DNA of 22,825 nucleotides from DAIOHQ01 sp036744635 (GCA_036744635.1 DAIOHQ010000053.1:1-22825); one strand, 5' to 3'; shown: positions 1-7,286, counted from the first letter of the stretch. Made by a program: numbers and translations. Notes: generated by a model from the letters alone, not told the origin.

Positions 1-68
1 CGCCGGCACAATCACCGCTACTTGCTCGTTCAACTTGTCGGTTCCATGTTGGAATTTTCACAAGACAA

Positions 69-123
69 CGTAGGGTCCGCTTCAGCGGACGCAATCGTTC
101 CGTCCGCTGAAGCGGACCCTACG
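69..123. repeat. Perfect 23-bp inverted repeat (hairpin)
   Basis: Arms 69-91 and 101-123 are exact reverse complements around a 9-nt loop (92-100). Each arm contains an internal short palindrome (TCCGCTTCAGCGGA). The hairpin lies just beyond the stop codon of the minus-strand PIN/TRAM gene, so it could help end that transcript, but there is no T-tract. It resembles a dispersed REP-type repeat; no second copy occurs in this window. Positions 1-68 hold nothing else I recognise. Confidence 0.85.
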
Positions 124-129
124 GATCGT

Positions 130-1206
130 TCACGTCGCCGCCGAATCACGCGCCTTGGGCCTGCCCCTGGCCGGCGACGACGGCCCGTTTTCTCCCATCC
201 GCCCGAAGATCATCCGCCCGGCGGATGTCTGCAGCACGCTGGTCACCGTGAATTCCACTTCCTCATTCAAATGCTGCCGGCCCTGCTCCACCACGATCAT
301 CGTGCCATCTTCCAGATACCCGACCCCCTGCCCGGCCTCCTCTCCCGCCTTCAGCAGCCGCACCAGCATCTTCTCGCCGGGCAGCACCACCGGCTTGAGC
401 GCGTTGCCCAGGTCATTGATGTTGATCACGTCCACGCCGCGAAGCTGCGCCACCTTGTTCAAATTGAAATCATTGGTCAGCACCCGCGCCCCCAGTTCCT
501 TGGCCAGGTTCATCAGCTTCTGATCGACGTCCTGGGCATTGTTCTCTTCCTGCGCGGATGAGTCGTACAAAATCACTTCCGCCCGCTTATTGCCCTGCAG
601 TTTGGTGAGGATGTCCAACCCGCGCCGGCCGCGGTTGCGCTTCAGCTTGTCGCCGCTGTCGGCGATTTGCTGCAGTTCATTGAGCACGAAGCGCGGCACC
701 ACCAGTTGGCTCTCCAGAATGCCGGTTGCGGTGATGTCGGTGATGCGCCCGTCGATCAATACGCTGGTATCCAGCAGAATCGGCCGGGCCCCCTTGGTCT
801 GCTTGCTGAACTCGATGTATGGCACCACGAAGCGGAAGTCATCCTTGGTCTGCAGAATGAAGCTGATCGACAAATAGCAGCAGATCACGCCGATCATCAG
901 GTTGACCGACTGCACCACCGCCACGCGCTCTTTGGCCTCAAGCCGCTGGCCATATTGATCGACGACCAGTTGCACCACAAAGCTGAGGGCGAACGCAAAA
1001 AGCAGTCCGACGATCACCCCCATCGCCATCCCCGAAAAGACCGACAGCTTCTGCCGCGGCGCGAGAATGTCCACCGCGACAATCGCCACCCCCGCCGCCA
1101 CCGCGATCATCACCGTGTACCAAGGCGCCCCGAACTGCCGGAGAAAGAATGACCCAACCGCGGCCATCAGCAGAATAAACAGCGCTCGCAGGACATGAAG
1201 AACCAT
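130..1206 (-). CDS. YacL-like membrane protein with PIN and TRAM domains
   Basis: A 358-residue protein with about four N-terminal membrane helices (roughly 4-22, 30-48, 57-81, 98-118), then a PIN nuclease fold and a C-terminal TRAM domain (about 275-338). PIN-type acidic residues are visible: D146 in LLDTSVLIDG, E177, D226/D228 and D246 in LTNDFNL. This order and length match the YacL/PilT-N family, membrane-anchored putative RNases whose substrate is not established. The start is supported by GGAGAG shortly upstream. It is the last gene of a minus-strand run after uppP (78-bp gap), which may include its own promoter. The C-terminal tail is low-complexity. Family assignment is firm; cellular role is unknown. 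Confidence 0.9.
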   Translation of the reverse strand: MVLHVLRALFILLMAAVGSFFLRQFGAPWYTVMIAVAAGVAIVAVDILAPRQKLSVFSGMAMGVIVGLLFAFALSFVVQLVVDQYGQRLEAKERVAVVQSVNLMIGVICCYLSISFILQTKDDFRFVVPYIEFSKQTKGARPILLDTSVLIDGRITDITATGILESQLVVPRFVLNELQQIADSGDKLKRNRGRRGLDILTKLQGNKRAEVILYDSSAQEENNAQDVDQKLMNLAKELGARVLTNDFNLNKVAQLRGVDVININDLGNALKPVVLPGEKMLVRLLKAGEEAGQGVGYLEDGTMIVVEQGRQHLNEEVEFTVTSVLQTSAGRMIFGRMGENGPSSPARGRPKARDSAAT

Positions 1207-1284
1207 GCATCTCTCCCCGAATGAAAGGGGCCAATTCCTTATAGAGTATAGCCCCCACTCCGTCCATTGTATTCACCATCGAAG

Positions 1285-2208
1285 CTACGTCCCATGAAAC
1301 GCCAGAATCACCACCGCCGCCAGGATGATGCGATATACGGCGAAGGGGATGAAATTATGCCGCCGGATGTACGCCATGAACGCCGCGATCACCACCCACG
1401 CCACCAGGAACGACACCAGCGTGCCGATCACCAGCAGCAGCAGGCGATCGGCGTGACCCATCAGATCCTTGCGATGCTTGAGCAGGTCGTATCCACAGGC
1501 CGCGAACATGGCGGGGATGGCCAGGAAGAAACTGAACTCCGTGGCCGCCTGCCGCGACAGGCCGGCGACAAGGCCACCCATGATGGTCGCGGCCGAGCGC
1601 GAGGTGCCGGGGAAAATGGCGGCGAGGATCTGGGCGATGCCGATTCCCAGGGCCTGTTTCAGCGACATAGATTCGATGTGCTCGGTCGTCACCGGCAGCG
1701 GCAGCAATTCGATAACGATCATCGCGATTCCGCCGAGGCCCAGCGACAGGGCAACCACCATCCAACTTCCGAGATGCGCTTCGATCCATTTGTGCGTCAG
1801 CAGCCCGACCACCAGGACCGGAACGGTGGCGATGATGATCATCCAGATCGCCCAGTAGGGTGAGCGCGACACAGGTGGCGTTTCGTAATCGAGGGGCACG
1901 GCGGCATCGTGCGCTGCAGTACCGGATGCTTCAGATTTCACCGACATGGACGCCTCCAGCGGCGTCAGCGCCACTGCCTCGGCCGGCCTGCCGCGCAGCA
2001 GTGTCATGATCCGCCCGCGGAAGTACACCAGCACCGCGAAGATCGCCCCGATCTGGATGAACACGGTGAAGAGCTTCCAGAACGGCTCGTCGAGGTCAAT
2101 GTTCATCCACTTCTCGCAGATGATCATGTGCCCCGTCGAGCTAACCGGCAGAAATTCCGTGATGCCTTCGACGACGCCAAGGATTACCGTCCGCAACAAA
2201 TCGATCAT
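1285..2208 (-). CDS. uppP: Undecaprenyl-diphosphatase UppP (BacA family)
   Basis: A 307-residue polytopic membrane enzyme that dephosphorylates undecaprenyl pyrophosphate to recycle the lipid carrier for peptidoglycan and other envelope polymers. The N-terminal family motif with E14 and E18 followed by PVSSTGH (21-27) and the second motif PGTSRS (200-205) are both present. I chose the ATG at 2208 (MIDLLRTVIL) because family members begin just before EGxTEFLPVSS; an upstream in-frame start at 2298 would add an unlike 30-residue tail and overlap pgpA. A polar stretch of about 35 residues (roughly 75-115) between early membrane helices is longer than usual for the family. It follows pgpA by 59 bp and is probably co-transcribed. 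Confidence 0.93.
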   Translation of the reverse strand: MIDLLRTVILGVVEGITEFLPVSSTGHMIICEKWMNIDLDEPFWKLFTVFIQIGAIFAVLVYFRGRIMTLLRGRPAEAVALTPLEASMSVKSEASGTAAHDAAVPLDYETPPVSRSPYWAIWMIIIATVPVLVVGLLTHKWIEAHLGSWMVVALSLGLGGIAMIVIELLPLPVTTEHIESMSLKQALGIGIAQILAAIFPGTSRSAATIMGGLVAGLSRQAATEFSFFLAIPAMFAACGYDLLKHRKDLMGHADRLLLLVIGTLVSFLVAWVVIAAFMAYIRRHNFIPFAVYRIILAAVVILAFHGT

Positions 2209-2267
2209 ATTGCTCAAATCACACCATCCTGCTCGAGTGACTGAAGCACCGGTTCCAATGCTCCCTG

Positions 2268-2747
2268 CTACATCAACAATCGCAACACCACCTGGCACAG
2301 GATATTCGCATACACCGCGGCCGCCAGATCATCCATCAAGATTCCCCATCCCGCCGGCAACGCTTCGAGTCTCCGCGCCGGCCAGGGCTTCCACACGTCG
2401 AAAATCCGAAATGCCGCCAAGCCGGCCGCGATGACGAACAACTCGCGCCGGCCGGGATACATCGGCTGAAACAGCAGCGTCAGGCAAATCCCCGCCACCT
2501 CATCCAGCACAAACGGTTGCGGATCATGTTTTCCATAATGTGCAACCGCCCAGGGCCCCACCCAAACCGCCACCATGCTCACGCCAATCACTCCCGCCGC
2601 CAGCACAATTTGCCAACCCGCGAACGTCCATATCCCACCCGCTAACCAGATGACCGCCAACACCACGCACGCCGCCAAACTGCCGGCCGTCCCCGGAGCC
2701 ACCGGCGCCATCCCCGCGCCGCCAAATGTCACGATCCATCGTCGCAA
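2268..2747 (-). CDS. pgpA: Phosphatidylglycerophosphatase A
   Basis: A 159-residue membrane phosphatase that removes phosphate from phosphatidylglycerol phosphate, the step after PgsA. The family's APGTAGS near residues 17-23, the KHDPQPFVLDEVAG block (73-86, with D75, D82 and E83 as likely metal ligands) and the C-terminal FDVWKPWPARR...GILMDD segment are all recognisable, with normal length. The start is a TTG; an in-frame TGA lies two codons upstream and GGAG lies 6 nt before the TTG, so this start is well supported. It sits 50 bp downstream of pgsA and upstream of uppP, giving two consecutive phospholipid enzymes in one run. Confidence 0.92.
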   Translation of the reverse strand: MRRWIVTFGGAGMAPVAPGTAGSLAACVVLAVIWLAGGIWTFAGWQIVLAAGVIGVSMVAVWVGPWAVAHYGKHDPQPFVLDEVAGICLTLLFQPMYPGRRELFVIAAGLAAFRIFDVWKPWPARRLEALPAGWGILMDDLAAAVYANILCQVVLRLLM

Positions 2748-2797
2748 GCATCACTCCATTCCGTACGCGCGAACGCACCGCCCCACCCTACCCCCCC

Positions 2798-3469
2798 CTA
2801 TCCCTTCTCCGCCGCCTTTGCCCTTTCGCCGGCGCGATACAGCGATATGCCGCGCTGCACGTACAGCAACCCGCTGAACACCGTGACCACCAAAGTTGCT
2901 CCAATGCAGAAGTTGCGAAAATACCGGAAACGGTCCGGCCAGGGCGCAGCCGGCGCGTGGCTTCCCTCGAAATAATTCACGTACACCAGGATCACCAGAA
3001 TCGTCACCGACTGCGACACCATCTTGAACTTGCCGCTGAAGGCCGCCCCGAAGCTCTGCCCGGTGCTCTCGCTCTGCCCGCGCAGACTGGTCACGAGCAG
3101 TTCCCGCGCCAGGATCAGCACCACCATCCACGGCGCCACCCCGGTGATCGTCTTCACCACCTTCTCGGGATGATCCACCTGCACGATGAAATTCTTTCCC
3201 GCAAAGAATATGAACGTTCCCAGCACCAGCACCTTATCGACAAACGGATCGACCACCCGCCCAAACGCCCCCTCCACCCGCCAGCGCCGGGCCAGATAGC
3301 CATCCAGAAAATCGGTGAACAGCGCGATCAGATAGAGCCCAAATGCCCAGTTGAGCAGCCCCAGATCCTGCCCGCGCCCCTCGTATTGGTAATACCCCAA
3401 CAGCGCAAAAAACACCCCCGCCAGCACCAGCCGGCTCGCCGTCAACGCATTAGGAACATGCTGAAACAT
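2798..3469 (-). CDS. pgsA: CDP-diacylglycerol-glycerol-3-phosphate 3-phosphatidyltransferase
   Basis: A 223-residue integral membrane enzyme forming phosphatidylglycerol phosphate from CDP-diacylglycerol and glycerol-3-phosphate. The CDP-alcohol phosphatidyltransferase signature D-x2-DG-x2-AR-x8-G-x3-D-x3-D is complete (DFLDGYLARR...GRVVDPFVD, about residues 53-78). I start at the ATG at 3469 (MFQHVPNALTASR), which matches the usual beginning of the family; the open frame extends to a TTG at 3508 but those residues are basic and unlike the family. Several membrane helices follow. It leads the pgsA-pgpA-uppP-PIN/TRAM run and lies 54 bp after the toxin gene. PgsA versus another CDP-alcohol transferase (for example phosphatidylcholine synthase) is decided mainly by the adjacent pgpA. 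Confidence 0.92.
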   Translation of the reverse strand: MFQHVPNALTASRLVLAGVFFALLGYYQYEGRGQDLGLLNWAFGLYLIALFTDFLDGYLARRWRVEGAFGRVVDPFVDKVLVLGTFIFFAGKNFIVQVDHPEKVVKTITGVAPWMVVLILARELLVTSLRGQSESTGQSFGAAFSGKFKMVSQSVTILVILVYVNYFEGSHAPAAPWPDRFRYFRNFCIGATLVVTVFSGLLYVQRGISLYRAGERAKAAEKG

Positions 3470-3523
3470 CCGCCGCCGGATTGTACGGCCAACCGCCCCC
3501 CGCTCCAACGGTCCGAAGATTTC

Positions 3524-3847
3524 TTATGGCGATGCGCTTCTGAACTCTGCATTCACATCACGCGCTCCGTGAATTACGCGCAGAATCAGGACACCATTTC
3601 GTTCTGGTCGGTAGAACAGCAAATATTTTCGGAAGCCTTTGATCGGCCAGAATCGAACGTCGGCAAATCTGGCCCGTTTCAGACCGTACACTGCGCCCAT
3701 TCGTGGCATGGTTGCAAGCACATCGCCAGCGCGACGGACTGCAACATGAAAGCGCAGGGCTGCGGTCAAACTATCCTGTGCGATATATTCAGCAATCGCG
3801 TCAACATCGCGCTCGGCCGTGGGGGTGAAGCGGGCGATAGCTTTCAT
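3524..3847 (-). CDS. ParE/RelE-type toxin
   Basis: A 107-residue protein of the ParE/RelE toxin superfamily: N-terminal FTPTAERDVDAIAEYIA helix region, central PRMG turn, and the C-terminal strand pattern FRKYLLFYRPERNGVLILRVIHGARD typical of ParE-like toxins. ParE proteins poison gyrase while RelE-like ones cleave mRNA; the ParE-like C-terminus favours the former, but this is family inference. The ATG at 3847 overlaps the antitoxin stop by 1 nt; a GTG at 3850 would overlap by 4 nt. Either way translation is coupled to the antitoxin. The pair is inserted upstream of essential lipid genes on the same strand. Confidence 0.88.
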   Translation of the reverse strand: MKAIARFTPTAERDVDAIAEYIAQDSLTAALRFHVAVRRAGDVLATMPRMGAVYGLKRARFADVRFWPIKGFRKYLLFYRPERNGVLILRVIHGARDVNAEFRSASP

Positions 3848-4137
3848 CACAAGGTGTTTGGCCGATGGCGTTCGATGAGACGCCTGCGTTTTTCCCCCCA
3901 GTCGCCGTCGGCAATTTCTCTGGCTTGGCCACCGTCGATTGCTTCCTGAAGTAACGCTTCCAGCTCATCGTCGTTACTAAATGAAAGGCTTGCCGGAGCG
4001 CCGTAGTCCTTGCCCGCCGCATCCAACCGAATCAGCGATTCGATATAGCGTGCGATATCGGAATGCCCAGCCTCGGCGGCGCGAGCCTCGGCAATAGCTT
4101 TCACATCATCGGGAATGGTCAAACGAATGGTTGACAT
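3847..4137 (-). CDS. Ribbon-helix-helix (ParD/CopG-type) antitoxin
   Basis: A 96-residue protein whose N-terminus MSTIRLTIPDDVKAIAEARA followed by a second helix (DIARYIESLIRLD) fits a ribbon-helix-helix DNA-binding domain; the acidic, extended C-terminal half (EALLQEAIDGGQ...) is typical of the toxin-wrapping part of ParD antitoxins. It immediately precedes and overlaps the toxin gene, the normal order for type II modules. The ATG at 4137 has GAGG just upstream. A palindrome covering the -10 box (4142-4152) is a plausible autoregulatory operator. It neutralises the toxin and probably represses the operon; both are inferred from family and arrangement. Confidence 0.87.
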   Translation of the reverse strand: MSTIRLTIPDDVKAIAEARAAEAGHSDIARYIESLIRLDAAGKDYGAPASLSFSNDDELEALLQEAIDGGQAREIADGDWGEKRRRLIERHRPNTL

Positions 4138-4141
4138 GCCT

Positions 4142-4154
4142 CTATATTATAGCA
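4142..4154 (-). promoter_or_regulatory. Extended -10 promoter and candidate operator of the toxin-antitoxin operon
   Basis: On the minus strand the sequence reads TGCTATAAT, an extended -10 with a perfect TATAAT at 4146-4151, only 8 nt before the antitoxin ATG, so the mRNA would be almost leaderless. No good -35 is visible. The -10 is embedded in an 11-bp perfect palindrome around a central base (CTATA-A-TATAG, 4142-4152), a suitable site for a dimeric RHH antitoxin. Confidence 0.5.
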
Positions 4155-4185
4155 CCCATTCGCCAGCGAATGTAAGTTTTCTTCC

Positions 4186-4425
4186 TTACGCTGACCGCCT
4201 CGCCCTGCTCTGCCGCTTGGGTATCGGCCGCTGAATCCCCGTGACCAGCAGCAAATCCAACGTCACAAAATGATCCGCCATCCCAATGGCGATCAACCGG
4301 CCCTTGCCGCCGATGGCGATGTTTTCCGGATGCCGCACGTCGTATTGCCTGCCATCTGCCACCAACACGCAAAACGGCTCGAAAGGACGCTCGGCCAACA
4401 GGCGCTGAATTTCCTGCGTCATCAT
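4186..4425 (-). CDS. Small conserved planctomycete-type protein, function unknown
   Basis: A 79-residue protein beginning MMTQEIQRLLAERPFEPFCVLVADGRQYDVRHPENIAIGGKG. I recognise this as a widespread small family in Planctomycetota with a 'PFxPFxVxLADGRxxxVxHPE' pattern and a C-terminal hydrophobic strand (VTLDLLLVTGI); no function is known to me. The pattern suggests a small beta-rich domain. Start codons at 4425 or 4422 fit the family; the longer frame to 4458 adds an unlike segment. It is divergent from the HEAT-repeat gene (68-bp gap) and 48 bp from the antitoxin start. The C-terminus is basic (KRQSRARRSA). Confidence 0.72.
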   Translation of the reverse strand: MMTQEIQRLLAERPFEPFCVLVADGRQYDVRHPENIAIGGKGRLIAIGMADHFVTLDLLLVTGIQRPIPKRQSRARRSA

Positions 4426-4493
4426 ACCCCAATTGTAGCTCCCGGCCAGAAATCCCAAAGTCCCACGCCGCCTACGTCCGATAACTACAAGAG

Positions 4494-6395
4494 ATGCTCG
4501 ACCGAATTCTTACCGCCCTGGTTGAATCGAAAAATGAAGCAGCCGACGACGTGCTGCTGGAGGCGCTGCGCATCGGCAACGAGCAGGAAAAGACCGTGGC
4601 GCTGAGCGGCTTGCTCCGCCGGGCGACATTGCGCGGCCTCTCCGGCGCCATCGCCCAATCCAGCACCCTTCCCGACTCACTGCAGGAGTCGCTCCTGCAG
4701 AACATCAGGACCCTGCACCACGCCCTGCGCGAGTGCGGCCGCAGCGACGACCGTGCCTTGCGCATCAGCGCCCTGCGGCTCATCGCGCTTGGCCGGCAGG
4801 GCAAGCTCGCCTACGTCCTTTCGGAAAACCTCAATCACACCGACGAGGAACTCTCCAAGCCCGCCGTGGAAGCCATCGTCGCCCTCTGCCGCTGGGTGGC
4901 CAGCGAGTCCCGCAATCTCCAGAAGCTTCCCGACGAAGAGCGCGGCAAGCTCTATCAGCAACTCACCGAGCAGCGCCCGGAAATCGAGCAGGCCGTCGCC
5001 CGCGCGATGGATGTCCACCGCGGCAAGCACGGCCAGGAGCTGCTCCGCGCCGGGCTGCTGCTGTGCGACTGGCCGGAAAGCAAGACGCTGGCGATCCTGC
5101 GCACCGCCAAGCACGGCGGGCAAAGCCCGATGGTTCGCCGCCTGCAGCAGCCGCCCGCCAGCGAGCACGTCGAGGCGTTCCTGCTGGGCGCCTCCCACGG
5201 CGGCCTGCGCTCGCATTTTGGCATCGTCTTCTCCCACATCGACGAGGCCCCGGTCCTCGACGCCGTGCTGCGAAAAACCCACTGGCTGAAGGATCACCAG
5301 CTTCAGCTTTGCATGCACCAGGTTTCGCGCGGGACGTGGTGGGGCGACAGCGAAATGATCCACGACATCGAGCGCCGCACCCCCGCCGATAGCGCCCGCA
5401 TCGGCGAATGGCTGGCCGTCTCCGGAATGCACGATGTCGTCCAGGATGAACGCATGGAACGCCTGCGCGAACACGCCGCCGATGATTTCGCTTCGCGCCT
5501 GCGCTTGCTGCGCATCGCCATGCGCCGCCCGCGCGGCGCATCGGTAAATCTGATCCGCTCGTTCCTCAGCGATCCCGACGAACGCCTGATGCGCATGGCC
5601 GCCCGCGAGATCGTCCGCCGCCGCCCGGTTGATTTCGAAAACATGCTCCTGCAGCTCATGACCAACGCCCCCGATTCGGTGCGCCGGGTGGTCAGCCGCT
5701 CGCTCGGCCAGGCCGGTTTCGAGCACTTCTGGCAGCGCTTCGACAGGATGGACAAGAGCACCCGCAAGGCCGCCGGCCGGGCCATGATGAAAATCCTCCC
5801 CGACGCCGCCGCCCGCCTCTCCAAGCGCCTGCTGGCCGGACCGATCGAGCAGCGCGTCAAGGCGATGCAGATCACCCAGGAGCTCAATCTCGGTGAGTCG
5901 CTGACCGACACATTGGTGCTGCTCTGCACCGATCCCAATCCCAAGCTGCGCAGCAAGGCCATCAGCGTGCTCGGCGGCGTCGATGGCGTTTCCGAGCAGG
6001 TGCTGCTCGACCGCGTGCTTCAGGACAGCGATGCCCGCGTGCGCGCCAATGCCATCGAAGTGCTGGAAAGCCGGCCGCGCCACGAATATCTGCCGCTGCT
6101 CGCCCAGCGCGCCCGCGCCGCCAACAACCGGGAGCGCGCCAACGCCATCAAGGCGCTGCACAAGATGAAGGTGGGAGCGTTCTCCGAGCAACTCACCAAC
6201 ATGCTGCGCGACAACCGCCCCGAGCATCGCATTTCCGCGCTCTGGGTGCTGCGGCACGTCGGCTGGTGGCAGTTGCTCCAGGAAGTCGGCAAGCTGGCCA
6301 AGGCGGATGAAAACCTCCGCGTCCGCCGCTACGCCCTGGGCATCCTCCGCACCGTGGCCGAACAGATCAATCTGGAGAAGGCCAAGGCGAGTTGA
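4494..6395 (+). CDS. HEAT-repeat protein, 633 residues
   Basis: A soluble, all-helical protein without signal peptide or membrane helix. HEAT-like units are clearest in the C-terminal half, for example FLSDPDERLMRMAAREIVRR, LLCTDPNPKLRSKAISVLGG, LQDSDARVRANAIEVLES, NNRERANAIKALHKM, RDNRPEHRISALWVLRHV and DENLRVRRYALGILRTV: each shows the D-x-R/K-A-x-x-L pattern of paired helices. Such repeats build protein-binding superhelices; no enzymatic motif is visible. The ATG has GAG directly upstream. The next gene starts about 25 bp later on the same strand and encodes a small membrane protein, so the two may form a peripheral-membrane pair (inference). No specific role can be assigned. Confidence 0.88.
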   Translation: MLDRILTALVESKNEAADDVLLEALRIGNEQEKTVALSGLLRRATLRGLSGAIAQSSTLPDSLQESLLQNIRTLHHALRECGRSDDRALRISALRLIALGRQGKLAYVLSENLNHTDEELSKPAVEAIVALCRWVASESRNLQKLPDEERGKLYQQLTEQRPEIEQAVARAMDVHRGKHGQELLRAGLLLCDWPESKTLAILRTAKHGGQSPMVRRLQQPPASEHVEAFLLGASHGGLRSHFGIVFSHIDEAPVLDAVLRKTHWLKDHQLQLCMHQVSRGTWWGDSEMIHDIERRTPADSARIGEWLAVSGMHDVVQDERMERLREHAADDFASRLRLLRIAMRRPRGASVNLIRSFLSDPDERLMRMAAREIVRRRPVDFENMLLQLMTNAPDSVRRVVSRSLGQAGFEHFWQRFDRMDKSTRKAAGRAMMKILPDAAARLSKRLLAGPIEQRVKAMQITQELNLGESLTDTLVLLCTDPNPKLRSKAISVLGGVDGVSEQVLLDRVLQDSDARVRANAIEVLESRPRHEYLPLLAQRARAANNRERANAIKALHKMKVGAFSEQLTNMLRDNRPEHRISALWVLRHVGWWQLLQEVGKLAKADENLRVRRYALGILRTVAEQINLEKAKAS

Positions 6396-6419
6396 GTTGA
6401 CGCGATTGCCGGAGCAATG

Positions 6420-6806
6420 ATGATGAAACCCACTAGACTTATCGCTCTTGCGGCCGGCGCCGGTGCAACGCTCTTCGCCGCCGTCGCATTCGCCGCGCCA
6501 ACGCAGGAGGAAGTCTTCCGCAGCATTCAGGAGAACGTCAGCGAGCCGGCCGATGGCGGCAAGGTGCTGGGCGTGATCGCCGCCGGCGCCGCCCTGCTGA
6601 TTCTCCTGCTCTTGTTCAGCCAGCGCTACCAGCGTAAGGCCACTCCCAAGGCGCTCAATCACCCCGGCAAGCTCCTCAAGGAAGTACTCAAGGCGGTCCC
6701 CATCCGCGGCGCCGATATCAAGCGCCTCAAGATCCTCGCCGAGCAAAAGGAAATCTCCAGCCCCCTGGTGCTGCTGCTGTGCCCATCAGCGGCGAAGAGA
6801 AGATGA
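6420..6806 (+). CDS. Small signal-peptide and membrane protein with altered C-terminus
   Basis: About 128 residues: a signal-like N-terminus (MKPTRLIALAAG...AAVAFAAP, likely cleavage after AFA), a short extracytoplasmic segment, one membrane helix (VLGVIAAGAALLILLLLF) and a basic cytoplasmic domain (HPGKLLKEVLKAVPIRGADIKRLKILAEQ). Three ATGs lie in tandem; GGAG at 6411 gives good spacing to 6420 or 6423. The final residues after LLLCPS are AAKRR, and the stop codon lies inside the left arm of the S23 cassette (6792-6834). The domain therefore seems to have been cut and re-terminated by the insertion (inference). It is in tandem with the HEAT-repeat gene. Function unknown. Confidence 0.75.
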   Translation: MMKPTRLIALAAGAGATLFAAVAFAAPTQEEVFRSIQENVSEPADGGKVLGVIAAGAALLILLLLFSQRYQRKATPKALNHPGKLLKEVLKAVPIRGADIKRLKILAEQKEISSPLVLLLCPSAAKRR

Positions 6807-6834
6807 CAAGGTGAGGGGGTGACAAGATGAAAGA
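6792..6834 (+). repeat. Left arm of S23 cassette: tandem octamers
   Basis: The arm reads as consecutive octamers AAGAGAAG, ATGACAAG, GTGAGGGG, GTGACAAG, ATGAAAGA (6795-6834), consensus RTGANRRG. Because the unit is 8 bp, the TGA in successive units falls in different frames, giving stops in all three frames for any gene entering from outside. The TGA at 6804-6806 ends the upstream membrane-protein gene. Confidence 0.85.
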
Positions 6835-6836
6835 GA

Positions 6837-7226
6837 TCATTCCCGCGGCATGATGGTCCAAGTGTCGGGATGGGTTATCATTCCGACGATGGTACGGATG
6901 ATGCGGTCGTAACTGGAATAGAGTGCAGCAGCGCGCTCGCGCTCGACATAGGAACATTTTACGGCAAATTCCAGCCAGACCTGCGTTTCGGCCGCTTCGG
7001 ACTCGGCATCCGAGAGCTTGCTGATGAATGCAGCCTCATAGCGGCGTTTCCGCCACCCCTCGGCAAGATTCGCGCATACCGAGCGTGACGACCTGCGAAT
7101 CTGATCGGTCAAGGAATAGCATTCTTCCCGGGGAAAAGAACGGGACAGATCAAATATCTCCATTGCCGCCTCAGACGCCTTGGAGAATACCTCCAAATCG
7201 TGATGCGACCGAATCCTGTTGGCCAT
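6837..7226 (-). CDS. Four-helix-bundle protein (S23 / IVS-encoded protein family)
   Basis: A 129-residue all-helical protein with the family's hallmarks: N-terminal HHDLEVFSKASEAAMEIFDLS, the central SLTDQIRRSSRSVCANLAEGW block (about 38-58, normally the best conserved), and the later FISKLSDAESEAAETQVWLEFA helix. Relatives are encoded in intervening sequences within 23S rRNA genes (first described in Leptospira and Coxiella) and are related to the Avd accessory proteins of diversity-generating retroelements; a basic face suggests nucleic-acid binding. Biochemical function is not known. The ATG at 7226 has only a weak ribosome site. No reverse transcriptase or variable repeat is nearby, so a DGR role is unsupported. 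The gene sits alone inside inverted octamer arms. Confidence 0.9.
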   Translation of the reverse strand: MANRIRSHHDLEVFSKASEAAMEIFDLSRSFPREECYSLTDQIRRSSRSVCANLAEGWRKRRYEAAFISKLSDAESEAAETQVWLEFAVKCSYVERERAAALYSSYDRIIRTIVGMITHPDTWTIMPRE

Positions 7227-7243
7227 CGCACACTGGCGCGCCT

Positions 7244-7286
7244 TCCTTCACCTTGTCACCCCCTCACCTTGTCATCTTCTCATCGC
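7244..7286 (-). repeat. Right arm of S23 cassette: tandem octamers
   Basis: Read on the minus strand the arm is ATGAGAAG, ATGACAAG, GTGAGGGG, GTGACAAG, GTGAAGGA (7283 down to 7244), in the same phase as the left arm. The TGA at 7282-7280 is the stop codon of the coiled-coil gene entering from the right. Confidence 0.85.

Larger units (their letters stand above)
6792..7286. mobile_element. 495-bp S23 cassette bounded by octamer-built inverted repeats
   Basis: A single four-helix-bundle gene (6837-7226) is enclosed by inverted arms, 6792-6826 and 7252-7286, matching at 34 of 35 positions, with weaker similarity continuing inward to 6834 and 7244. The unit lies exactly between two convergent genes and overlaps the stop codon of each. 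No transposase and no obvious target duplication is visible. Mobility is inferred from the discrete boundaries and from the known occurrence of S23 genes inside 23S rRNA intervening sequences, which are also bounded by pairing arms. Confidence 0.6.

Noticed and set aside
2209..2298. An N-terminal extension of UppP
   Set aside because: It would overlap pgpA, and the added residues do not match the family start.
2726..3949. A 407-codon plus-strand open frame
   Set aside because: It is antisense to pgsA and the toxin gene, is rich in H, P, R and Q, and has no recognisable domain.
4677..6746. A 689-codon open frame on the minus strand opposite the HEAT-repeat gene
   Set aside because: Its composition (A, G, L, H, Q rich without motifs) is that of an antisense frame in high-GC coding DNA, and the plus strand carries clear HEAT units.
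6837..7226. The S23 gene as part of a diversity-generating retroelement
   Set aside because: There is no reverse transcriptase, template repeat or variable repeat in the window.
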